Assembly (NCBI GenBank): GCA_964450715.1
Contig: CAYVFC010000140.1
Span: forward strand, 1 to 21,630
DNA: 21,630 nucleotides
Source of the DNA: CAYVFC01 sp964450715
GTDB taxonomy: Bacteria; Myxococcota_A; Polyangia; Polyangiales; JAFGIB01
Direction of reading: 5' to 3'
A program made the translations under genes and the position numbers. How positions within the stretch are numbered: the first letter of the stretch is position 1; each line of letters begins with the position of its first letter. Positions 7,463-14,108 of this stretch are shown piece by piece. The notes under the pieces were generated by a model. It had not been told where the DNA came from, did not search any database, and saw only the letters and a list, made by a program, of their open reading frames with translations.

Positions 7463-9046
7463 TCACCACGACACCCCCAGGTAAAGGGATCCACCGAGGA
7501 TCCAGCCCTGGCTCTCGAATCCGGGCCAGCCCGGATTGTTGGTCTGCAGCCCCTCGATGCCCGCCACCGGCTGGCCGCTCAGCTGCGCGTCGTCCGGTAC
7601 CTCGTCCTTGACCAGGTCGGGAGCGATGTTCCGCCCGTCGGGCGAGGTGGGCGTGGGAAGCTTGGTGTGGCGCCGCACCAGCAGGTGATGCGCTTGTAGC
7701 TGCGTGCCGACAGTGATCTCGGTCCCCCAAAGCTCCCAGCCGTACTTGACGCCCAGGCCCCCGGAGACTCGGTCGTTGTCCACGTAGTTGGTCCTGCCGG
7801 TCTGCTCGGGAACCGGCGTCGGCGTGAAGCTCGCATCCGCCGAGGTCACCAGCCGATACCAGCGCCAGCGCACCCCCAGAACCGGGGAGAGGGTGTCCGA
7901 CCAGGCGTAGGCCTCGCTCGGCTCGTCGCCGTGGCGATCCACATAGGTTGACCAGCACGAATACAGCAGCGAGCCCGCCAGCGTCACCTCGTTGGCGGGC
8001 TGGTCGAGCGGGGTGAAGGCGGTGCCGAGCCCGAATTGCCAGGGCATGTAATCGAGCACGAAGGTCAGGCCCGATGCCTGCTCGATCCCGTTGGCGAGCA
8101 GGAAGGTGAAGCCCGAGCTGAGCTCGACCTGCTTGGGAGCGTGCGCGGTGGCGCTCAGGCGCAGCGGCTCGACCGGACGGTAGCTAGCCCCGAAGTGCGG
8201 AGAGACGCCGATGTTGACCGGCGCGTCGAGATCGAGCAGGAGCTGGTCGAGAGCGCCGGTGTCCACAACGTAGGCGGCCGCCACCACGTTGGTCTTGAGC
8301 GCGATGGTGGCCCCGGCCCCCAGGGAGAGCTCATCGAGAATCTTGACGCCGGCGCCCAGCGCTATCGAGATCGCGGTCATGCGATCGGAGTAAAGCTCCG
8401 GATGCAGGCTGTTGGAGAAGTACTGCTCGCGTTCGTCGTTGAAGAACGCCTTCATCTTGGTGAACTCGCCGGCGGGTACGATGCCGTGGAAGCCGATCGC
8501 CAGGTGGTCGTCGAACAGGTGGACGTTCAGGCCGACCCCTGCATAGGTCAGCGTCTCGTGACCCGTGCCCGCGGCCTGGCGCGGGCGCGCGACGAAAGCT
8601 TCCTGGATAGCTGTCTTCTCGCGCCCGTTCTGAAGCAGGTTGGTAGCGATGGCGTAGTTGTCGAAACGGCTGCCATCCGCGTGGCCGGCGTTCTCCAGGC
8701 CCTCGGGAACGGCGAACTCGGGCCCGGGCCGGCCGGCCAGGGTGATACCGATGCCCTGGTCCAGCACGATGAAGCCCAAAGCCAGCGTCGACGGGCTGTC
8801 GATGAGAAGCGCGGGATTGAAGTAGGCGGCCGCTGCCCCGCCAGGTACTGTCCTGGGTTGAAGACCGCCCTCCGACAGCGTGTCGCCGGCCAGCTCGAGC
8901 AGAGGTGAGGCGGTGGCAACCGCGGGCGCCAGCGCGATCCCGAGGGCGAGGAATACGACGGTTAAAAATCGAGCCTGGCCGACCGGGTCAACCGGACGGC
9001 TGACCGCTGGCGGTAACTGCCGAAAAGGTCGTGGTAGTAGTGTCAT
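7463..9046 (-). CDS. OmpP1/FadL/TodX-family outer-membrane transport protein
   Basis: 527 aa from the ATG at 9046. The frame stays open to 9400, but the upstream part reads through a palindromic repeat (9041-9109) and is not protein-like; no start codon lies between 9046 and the hydrophobic core. The signal peptide has a long n-region, then FLTVVFLALGIALAPAV, cleavage near ATA-S. The mature N-terminus has the FadL-type hatch features AGDT and PGGAAAAYFNPALLIDSP, followed by a barrel with GVGLNVHLFDDHLAIGFHG and AISIALGAGVKI strands and a C-terminal Trp (YLGVSW). FadL homologues import long-chain fatty acids, aromatics or other hydrophobic compounds. No ribosome site precedes the ATG because the repeat supplies that sequence. 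First gene of the envelope operon. Confidence 0.85.
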   Translation of the reverse strand: MTLLPRPFRQLPPAVSRPVDPVGQARFLTVVFLALGIALAPAVATASPLLELAGDTLSEGGLQPRTVPGGAAAAYFNPALLIDSPSTLALGFIVLDQGIGITLAGRPGPEFAVPEGLENAGHADGSRFDNYAIATNLLQNGREKTAIQEAFVARPRQAAGTGHETLTYAGVGLNVHLFDDHLAIGFHGIVPAGEFTKMKAFFNDEREQYFSNSLHPELYSDRMTAISIALGAGVKILDELSLGAGATIALKTNVVAAAYVVDTGALDQLLLDLDAPVNIGVSPHFGASYRPVEPLRLSATAHAPKQVELSSGFTFLLANGIEQASGLTFVLDYMPWQFGLGTAFTPLDQPANEVTLAGSLLYSCWSTYVDRHGDEPSEAYAWSDTLSPVLGVRWRWYRLVTSADASFTPTPVPEQTGRTNYVDNDRVSGGLGVKYGWELWGTEITVGTQLQAHHLLVRRHTKLPTPTSPDGRNIAPDLVKDEVPDDAQLSGQPVAGIEGLQTNNPGWPGFESQGWILGGSLYLGVSW

Positions 9047-9109
9047 TTCGAGCGCAGCGAGAAATCTCGAGGAGAGATTTCTCGTCGCCTTCGGCTCCTC
9101 GAAATGACA
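9041..9109. repeat. Nested palindromic repeat (REP-like element)
   Basis: Outer arms TGTCATTTCGAG (9041-9052) and CTCGAAATGACA (9098-9109) are perfect inverted copies. An inner pair, CGAGAAATCTC (9058-9068) and GAGATTTCTCG (9074-9084), surrounds a 5-nt loop. Elements with this sequence are common intergenic repeats in environmental bacterial genomes (recalled, not searched). It sits between the lipoprotein gene at 9199 and the FadL gene; its left arm contains the ATG used by the FadL frame. Confidence 0.85.
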
Positions 9110-9198
9110 GGTGCGGGTCCTCGGTCGCCCCGGTGGGACACGGCGAAAAAGCCATCTACTGGCCAGAAATCCCTGCATGAGATATCGACTGCTCCGTG

Positions 9199-10329
9199 TC
9201 AGTTGCCCGAGGCCTGCGGCGCCAGCACGGGCGCCAGCTGGCGGACCGCGGCGCAGATCGCGGCGTCGTCCCCGACGGCCTGGTCCGCGGCCAGTCGCGC
9301 CATCTGCCCGAAGTGAAGGTTCGGATCGGCTGCGCGCACGGCCTGCGAGGTCAATAGGCCGGAGCCGTTGTAAGCGATCAGGCCTGTCTCCGAATCCCAT
9401 TGCATGGCCAGGCCGATGGTGGACGAAACGTCCGGCACGCTACCCTCGAGCTCGTCCCAGCGGCGCGGCGACACGTATATCTCTCCGGCCACGACTCCCG
9501 AGACAACTGCCGTGATGCCGGGATTGCCGTCCCCATCCCAGTCCTCCCAGCCAGGCGCGCTGTCCGTACCCGGTTGCTCCAGGGTGGGAAGCGGCACGGA
9601 CGGATCGAGGTAGTACGGCACGGTCGCACCTCGAACCATGTACAACCTGTCGACCTTGACCCAGCAGCCCCCGTCAGCGGTGGGCGCGCTGGAACCTGTT
9701 CGACCATCGAGGCGCATTCGCGCCGTGATGCCGTCCCATGCTCCGGAGAAGTCGGCCGTGACCGCAAACAGACCCACACCGAGGGCGTCGTTTCCGCAGA
9801 GCAGACCCTTGGTGACCCGGAAAGTGTCGCCCTGCTGTTCGATCTCGTAGTAGTGCCAATCGTGCGCGACCTGCTGTTGACCCAGGGCGTCTGTAACCGA
9901 GTGCGTGGTGAGCAGCCAGCGACCGGTCATGTCGCACTTGCCTCCGTCCGGGGGCGGCGTGTCGTCCGGAACCGGATCCGGGCCTTCGGGCACCTCGTCC
10001 GAACCGGTATCCGGGCTGACCGAAGGAGCGCCGCCGGAAGGCGAACCGTCAAGGGGCGAACCGTCCGCGGGCGAGCCGTCCGAGAACGTGCCCCCCGAGC
10101 CCGCGCTACCCGGACCGGAAAGCGTCTCGCCCGACGGCCCCGGGCTTGGGGCGTACCCGCCTGCAGCGCCGTACGGCATCGAGTTGCTGTTGAGCGGAAC
10201 GCTGCTCGGGCCGCCCGCCTGCGCGCAATAGCCGTAGTATCCCGGCTCCACGTTGTCGTAAGCGGCCTCGCAGGCGGCAAGAGCGGCCACACAGAGTAGT
10301 GCGACGAGGGGTAATGTGGGCGCTTTCAT
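9199..10329 (-). CDS. Lipoprotein with Gly/Ser/Asp/Pro repeat linker and unknown beta-rich domain
   Basis: 376 aa. The ATG at 10329 has GGGGAG about 9 nt upstream. The signal peptide ends in a lipobox AALAA-C, Cys20. A linker at about 38-130 contains three DGSP-type repeats. The C-terminal domain begins CDMTGRWLLTTHSVTD (about 131) and is rich in predicted beta strands; it contains WEDWDGDGNPG, a possible calcium-binding Asp-rich loop. The GRW....T opening is typical of small lipocalin-like or ligand-binding exported domains, but I recognise no family. It is 65 nt downstream of the Cys-rich lipoprotein gene and may be co-transcribed with it. Its link to the FadL operon is uncertain because of the 152-nt gap with the palindromic repeat. 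Confidence 0.85.
   Translation of the reverse strand: MKAPTLPLVALLCVAALAACEAAYDNVEPGYYGYCAQAGGPSSVPLNSNSMPYGAAGGYAPSPGPSGETLSGPGSAGSGGTFSDGSPADGSPLDGSPSGGAPSVSPDTGSDEVPEGPDPVPDDTPPPDGGKCDMTGRWLLTTHSVTDALGQQQVAHDWHYYEIEQQGDTFRVTKGLLCGNDALGVGLFAVTADFSGAWDGITARMRLDGRTGSSAPTADGGCWVKVDRLYMVRGATVPYYLDPSVPLPTLEQPGTDSAPGWEDWDGDGNPGITAVVSGVVAGEIYVSPRRWDELEGSVPDVSSTIGLAMQWDSETGLIAYNGSGLLTSQAVRAADPNLHFGQMARLAADQAVGDDAAICAAVRQLAPVLAPQASGN
10040..10084. repeat. 15-bp tandem repeat, 3 copies
   Basis: Units at 10040, 10055 and 10070 share GGCGA(A/G)CCGTC and encode Asp-Gly-Ser-Pro repeats in the linker of the lipoprotein at 9199-10329. Confidence 0.85.
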
Positions 10330-10394
10330 ACCCCGTTACTCCCCGGCGCGGGCGGTTCCTTGGAAGTTTATTTGCGGAATCGTTATCTTTCGCC

Positions 10395-11138
10395 TCACTG
10401 GCACGCGGAGAAGGGCGGCAGCGAGTCGAGCGGCTTGCAGGTGGCGGGAGCGGTGCACTCCTGGTCGGTGACACACAACTGCACGTCCCCGTCCGCCGAA
10501 CAGAAACGCTCGCAAGTAGCGCCGAAAAACAGGTTGCCGGTGAAGTGCGCGCAGCACTTGGCTCCGCCGCAGTCGGCCGCGTCGTCGCAGAGTATCGCTT
10601 GCCCGACACACGGCGCGAGCGCCGGCCAGCACGAACCCGGCAAAAAGCAGGTAGGCCCGTCGGAGCAACGACAGCAGTAGTTCTCGGGTAGCTGGCAAAC
10701 CGTGGATGGCGCGCACGCGATGGAGCCCGGGGCGCCGCCATCCGGACGCGGCGCCACCATGGCGTCGCCCGGCACCATGGCGTCATCCAACGGCATGGGC
10801 TCACCCGGCACCGTGGCGTCACCCGGTAGCTGCATGCCCCCCTCGGCCTGCGCCACGCTTCCGGGAGACGCCTCTGTCGCGTTGGCCTCGCCACCGTCGC
10901 GAACGAGAGCAGTCTCGGACGGATCGCTTTTACCCGCGTCCCGGGAACGCCTCACCACGGCGTCGCCGGGCGATCCCTCTGCACCACCGCCGGAACCGGC
11001 CGCCCCGCCTACCACCCTGTCGACATCCGGAATGTCCAGGGGCGACCTTTCGAGGCTGCAGGCGACGAACGGTAACGTCACGAGCAGAACGGAGTAGCGG
11101 AAACCCCCAGGCGCGACCTGTTGACTTGCTCTTGCCAT
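10395..11138 (-). CDS. Cys-rich lipoprotein with Gly/Asp/Met/Pro linker
   Basis: 247 aa. The signal segment (RYSVLLVTLPFVA) ends at Cys27, an acceptable lipobox (FVA-C). The linker at about 45-138 includes degenerate PGDAMV/PGDATV repeats. The C-terminal ~110 residues contain about 20 Cys (CCRC, CDDAADC...CC, CERFC), suggesting a disulfide-rich knob. The CDD..DC...CC block recalls the lipoprotein at 6690-7415. It is divergently oriented to the dehydrogenase gene across a 303-nt spacer that would hold both promoters. Function unknown. Confidence 0.85.
   Translation of the reverse strand: MARASQQVAPGGFRYSVLLVTLPFVACSLERSPLDIPDVDRVVGGAAGSGGGAEGSPGDAVVRRSRDAGKSDPSETALVRDGGEANATEASPGSVAQAEGGMQLPGDATVPGEPMPLDDAMVPGDAMVAPRPDGGAPGSIACAPSTVCQLPENYCCRCSDGPTCFLPGSCWPALAPCVGQAILCDDAADCGGAKCCAHFTGNLFFGATCERFCSADGDVQLCVTDQECTAPATCKPLDSLPPFSACQ
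10751..10829. repeat. Degenerate tandem repeats (15-21 bp units) encoding PGDAMV-like peptides
   Basis: GGC(A)CC(A/G)TGGCGTC-type units recur about every 18 bases with length changes of 3 bases, keeping the frame of the overlapping lipoprotein linker. Confidence 0.65.
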
Positions 11139-11330
11139 GGGTGGACCTCGGTCGGGTGTCCGACGCGGTACGGAGTGCCTGTCTCTCCGTTACTACCGGC
11201 CCGGGGGCCTTGCCTTGGCGAAAACCGCGGTCATCCCGACGTTTTTGCGCTGTCGTCCGCCGGGACGCGGCCCGCGTGACCCGATGAACCATCCAGAAAA
11301 CGACAAACGGGGAGATGCCGCGGCGAGGCT

Positions 11331-11360
11331 ACTGGCCGAGAAGGCCAACTATTGGCCGCA
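11331..11360 (+). promoter_or_regulatory. Candidate regulator site: TGGCCG boxes 20 bp apart (copy 1)
   Basis: TGGCCG occurs at 11333 and again at 11353, with GAAGGC and CT between them. Over 29 positions about 22 match the site upstream of the esterase gene at 13932-13961 (read on its coding strand). The site is on the coding strand, about 82 nt before the dehydrogenase ATG. A 20-bp period equals two helical turns, as expected for tandem protein binding. Confidence 0.45.
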
Positions 11361-11392
11361 CCCGTGGCAGGAGAGCTCTGGTAGGCTACCCG

Positions 11393-11413
11393 GGCGCCAG
11401 CCATGTTGGCGCC
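11393..11413. promoter_or_regulatory. 7-bp inverted repeat upstream of dehydrogenase
   Basis: GGCGCCA (11393-11399) and TGGCGCC (11407-11413) flank a 7-nt spacer, ending 28 nt before the ATG at 11442. It could be an operator or a 5'-UTR hairpin. The arms are short and GC-rich, so chance is possible. Confidence 0.3.
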
Positions 11414-11441
11414 GCGGTACGAGCTCCATGGATGGTAGGTA

Positions 11442-12545
11442 ATGAACCTGTTTGGCAAGCAAAAGCCCGATCACGTAAACCGAGGACGGCAACAGCTGAG
11501 CGGAGACTCGAGCGTCGGTGAGTGGCTCGAACACGCGGCCGGGGGCGCCATCGTGCGCGAGATGCTGGCCGACGCGGGCTACGGTGAAGGTGTTCTCAAG
11601 CCGGTTCGTCGCCTGGCGCTCAGACGGCTGATCACGATGAGCGGTGGACGATTCACCGAAGAGATGCTGGCGAACATGGTGCGAAGAGCCAACGCCGGCG
11701 GGTCGCCTGCCGCTGCCTCACCTCCTGCCAACGAGCCGCGAGAAGGCGCGCCGAGCCAACCGGCGCCCGCAACGTGGCAGGAAAAGATCACCCCCGGCCG
11801 CTTTGTCGGCAAGACGGTCATCGTGACCGGTGCCGGCTCGGGCATCGGCCGGGCCACCGCGTCGCGCATCGCTCGCGAAGGCGGACGGGTGATCGCCGTG
11901 GACATCTCCCAAGAGGGTCTCGAACGGCTCGCGGCTTCGCTGCCCGAAGCCGATATCACCCCGGTGGTCGGCGACATCACGGCTGACGAGAGCATCGAAC
12001 GGATCATGAAGGCGGCCGGCAAAACCATCGACGGGCTGGCCAACGTAGCGGGCATCACCGACAACATGACACCGCTTCACGAGGTCTCGAACGAGGTGTG
12101 GAACCGCGTGATGGCGGTCAACCTTCTCGGCATGATGAAGCTATCCCGCGCCGTCTTGCCGGCCATGCTGGCCAGACAAAGGGGTTCCATCGTGAACGTC
12201 GGCTCCGAAGCCTCGTTGCGCGGCTCGGTTTCCGGCGTGGCCTACACCGCCTCGAAACACGCGGTGGTGGGGCTCTCCAAGAGCGGCGCCTTCATGTACG
12301 GACCGAGCGGCATCCGGGTGAACGTGGTAGCGCCCGGCCCCGTGGATACCGGGATCACCAGGGATGGATCGGTGAAGTTCGACTCGGACCTCGGCGCCGA
12401 TCGAATCGGCACCGCCGTCAGCGCCATGCCGGAAATGGCCGCGCCGGAAGCGCTGGCCGCCTCGATCACCTTCTTGCTGAGCGATGACGGCGTCAACGTC
12501 AACGGCGCCATCCTGCCCTCCGACGGAGGCTGGTCGGCGCAGTAA
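11442..12545 (+). CDS. Short-chain dehydrogenase/reductase with N-terminal helical extension
   Basis: 367 aa, against about 250 for classical SDRs. The SDR part starts at ~118: cofactor motif TGAGSGIG at 129-136, Asp154 after strand 2 (favours NAD over NADP), NVAG at 201-204 (usually NNAG), Asn227, Ser255, Tyr268 and Lys272 (YTASK) as the catalytic tetrad, PGPVDT at 298-303 and a C-terminal NVNGAILPSDGGW. Residues 25-82 form an extra helical module (GEWLEHAAGGAIVREMLADAG in two parts, then SGGRFTEEML), joined by a Pro/Ala linker. Similar short modules are fused to other enzymes and may mediate oligomerisation (from memory). Weak ribosome site (TAGGT) 4 nt before the ATG. Cytoplasmic; the substrate may be a hydroxyacid, sterol or other alcohol. 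The only plus-strand gene. Confidence 0.92.
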   Translation: MNLFGKQKPDHVNRGRQQLSGDSSVGEWLEHAAGGAIVREMLADAGYGEGVLKPVRRLALRRLITMSGGRFTEEMLANMVRRANAGGSPAAASPPANEPREGAPSQPAPATWQEKITPGRFVGKTVIVTGAGSGIGRATASRIAREGGRVIAVDISQEGLERLAASLPEADITPVVGDITADESIERIMKAAGKTIDGLANVAGITDNMTPLHEVSNEVWNRVMAVNLLGMMKLSRAVLPAMLARQRGSIVNVGSEASLRGSVSGVAYTASKHAVVGLSKSGAFMYGPSGIRVNVVAPGPVDTGITRDGSVKFDSDLGADRIGTAVSAMPEMAAPEALAASITFLLSDDGVNVNGAILPSDGGWSAQ

Positions 12546-12556
12546 CCGTAGAGGCC

Positions 12557-13870
12557 CTACCGGCTCTTGCTCGCGAAGAAGTCCCAGACAGCGTCGGTGC
12601 TGACCAGGGTGTTGCTGTCGGCACCGACGATCATCAACCCGAAAGCGCCCGCGCCGGTGCCGCAATCCTCGGTGCCGAACCAGCAGTGGCCGCCGCCCTG
12701 TACCGTACAGGCGGTGAGCTCGATGCCGCTCGGGCAACCTTCATGGGTAATGCAGGTGGTGTCGCCACCGCTGGCCGGCTGGCTGGCGGGCACGGTGCTC
12801 GGGCTGCAGCCGTTCGCCTGCTGCATAAGGCTCATCGACGGCGCCTGCAGCGTGTAGGGAACCAGCGCGTCGGCCGTGCCGTGCACATCGAGCACCGAGA
12901 TGGGCCGGCTGGGCTCGCAGACCGTGAAATCGGAAAGCGGATTGGTACCGCCGCCGATGGTGTTGATGCCGATGGCGCCGGCGCCGGGTGCGACCGCCGT
13001 GAACAGATCGGCGGCTTCACAGGCCAGTCGGTAGCTCAGGTATCCCCCGTTCGAGAGGCCGGTCGCGTACACGCGATCGAGGTCGACGTTCAGGTGCGTT
13101 GCCACCTCCCCGAAAATGGCGCGTATCAGCGCCACGTCGTCGAGCTGTGCCGTGCTGGCGCCACCGCAGCAGGTGCCCGCGTTCCAGCTGTTCTGGAAGC
13201 CGTTGGGCATCACCAGGATGAATCCGGCCCGGTCGGATTTCTCGGGCATCTTCGCGGAGTTGATGCAGAACAGCACCGGGGTCTGGCCCAGCCCGTGAAT
13301 GCAGAACACCAGCGGCATAGGGACCTGCGGGTCGTAGCTCGGCGGTACGTGGACCTTGTACTGGCGCACGTTGCCTTGCTGACCCTGAACCCCGTAGATC
13401 TCCAAATACTCTTCCGCGGCCAGGTTGGGCGGGTAGTCGCCCGGACCCCAGTCGCCCGGCCCGCTGCCCTGCCCGGAGTCGCCGGTCAGGTCACCGCCGC
13501 CGCCGCCGACCGCGGTATCGGTATCGCCCGCCGCGTCGCCTCCCGACGCGGGCTGCCCGGATGCGTCCGCCTCGCCCGGACCCGCCGCCTCGCCCCCGGC
13601 CGCGTCAGGACCGCCCTCCGGCGTCCCCCCGCCCCCGTCGCCAAAGTTTCCCGAGGTTCCGGCAACAGGGCCGCGATCGCCATCGCCGGCGCTGCCTGCC
13701 TGGCCATCGGTCGCGTCCAGCTGATCCGGCTCCTGTATATCGGGCCACGGCGCTCCGGACTGGCTCGTGCAGGCCAGCAACCCCGACAGACACCCGTACA
13801 GCGCGAGCAGGCCGCAAAAACGGCCTCGGGCCCGCGTCTCTTCGCTCGACCAAATTCTCCGGTTCTGCAT
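12557..13870 (-). CDS. Lipoprotein esterase of the PHB depolymerase/feruloyl esterase (LpqC-like) family
   Basis: 437 aa. The signal ends LSGLLA-C, Cys34. A Gly/Asp-rich linker covers 35-150. The catalytic domain (~155-437) is alpha/beta-hydrolase: VFCIHGLGQTP at 188-198 (oxyanion region), GLSNGG nucleophile motif with Ser273, acid Asp334 in DVHGTAD, and His395 in GGGHCWFG. Cys pairs (Cys190, Cys202, CC at 234-235, Cys373/379/388/396/403) suggest disulfides in an exported enzyme. COG3509 members cleave polyhydroxybutyrate, feruloyl or acetyl-xylan esters; the exact substrate cannot be told. It converges with the dehydrogenase gene, with 11 nt between stops and no clear terminator. A paired GGCC motif lies 61 nt upstream. 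Confidence 0.9.
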   Translation of the reverse strand: MQNRRIWSSEETRARGRFCGLLALYGCLSGLLACTSQSGAPWPDIQEPDQLDATDGQAGSAGDGDRGPVAGTSGNFGDGGGGTPEGGPDAAGGEAAGPGEADASGQPASGGDAAGDTDTAVGGGGGDLTGDSGQGSGPGDWGPGDYPPNLAAEEYLEIYGVQGQQGNVRQYKVHVPPSYDPQVPMPLVFCIHGLGQTPVLFCINSAKMPEKSDRAGFILVMPNGFQNSWNAGTCCGGASTAQLDDVALIRAIFGEVATHLNVDLDRVYATGLSNGGYLSYRLACEAADLFTAVAPGAGAIGINTIGGGTNPLSDFTVCEPSRPISVLDVHGTADALVPYTLQAPSMSLMQQANGCSPSTVPASQPASGGDTTCITHEGCPSGIELTACTVQGGGHCWFGTEDCGTGAGAFGLMIVGADSNTLVSTDAVWDFFASKSR

Positions 13871-13887
13871 CGACCACTCCTCGGTTG

Positions 13888-14070
13888 CTATCGATATATG
13901 TGCCGGGCGTCGCCAACCCGTTCACCGCAGCCGGCCAAAAGGTTGCCTTCGCGGCCAAACGCCTGCATCCGGCAGCCCGGGTCGGACTCGTCCCTCATGC
14001 TGAGCCGCCAGCGGCAGCAGACGTCATCGGTGGACTTGCGGGGAGGGATGGCCAGGATGTCCACCTTCAT
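13888..14070 (-). pseudogene. C-terminal remnant of a DUF6125-like domain
   Basis: A 60-codon frame from an internal ATG reads MKVDILAIPPRKSTDD, then VCCRW. This matches the end of both domains in the lipoprotein at 15848-17479 (LKVLATPPRESVDDICCKF and VKIMALPP...DQVACKW). Only about 25-30 residues of the domain survive. The rest reads into the esterase promoter region and is not conserved. It starts 38 nt after the hydrolase stop, suggesting a decayed third copy cut off when neighbouring DNA changed. Confidence 0.7.
13932..13961 (-). promoter_or_regulatory. Candidate regulator site: TTTGGCCG boxes 20 bp apart (copy 2)
   Basis: On the minus strand it reads TTTGGCCGCG, AAGGCAACCT, TTTGGCCG. 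GGCCAAA on the plus strand is at 13933-13939 and 13953-13959. It lies 61 nt upstream of the esterase ATG and is nearly identical to the 30-base site at 21395-21424. Confidence 0.55.
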
Positions 14071-14108
14071 GTTGGCTCGGAACCCGATTGGTAAACTCTC
14101 CCGACTCG

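Larger units (their letters stand above)
11139..11441. other. Divergent intergenic region between lipoprotein and dehydrogenase genes
   Basis: 303 nt without a convincing gene. It must hold the promoters for both directions. I see a paired GGCC motif at 11331-11360 and a short inverted repeat at 11393-11413, both on the dehydrogenase side. No sigma-70 promoter could be assigned with confidence. Confidence 0.7.

Noticed and set aside
7416..7958. Upstream extension of the Cys-rich lipoprotein frame to an ATG at 7958
   Set aside because: It lies inside the FadL coding region in another frame and would bury the signal peptide.
9047..9400. Upstream extension of the FadL frame
   Set aside because: It translates the palindromic repeat and the end of another gene, and puts the signal peptide about 150 residues in.
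12546..12556. Bidirectional terminator between the convergent dehydrogenase and esterase genes
   Set aside because: Only 11 nt separate the stops and no GC stem with T-run was visible.
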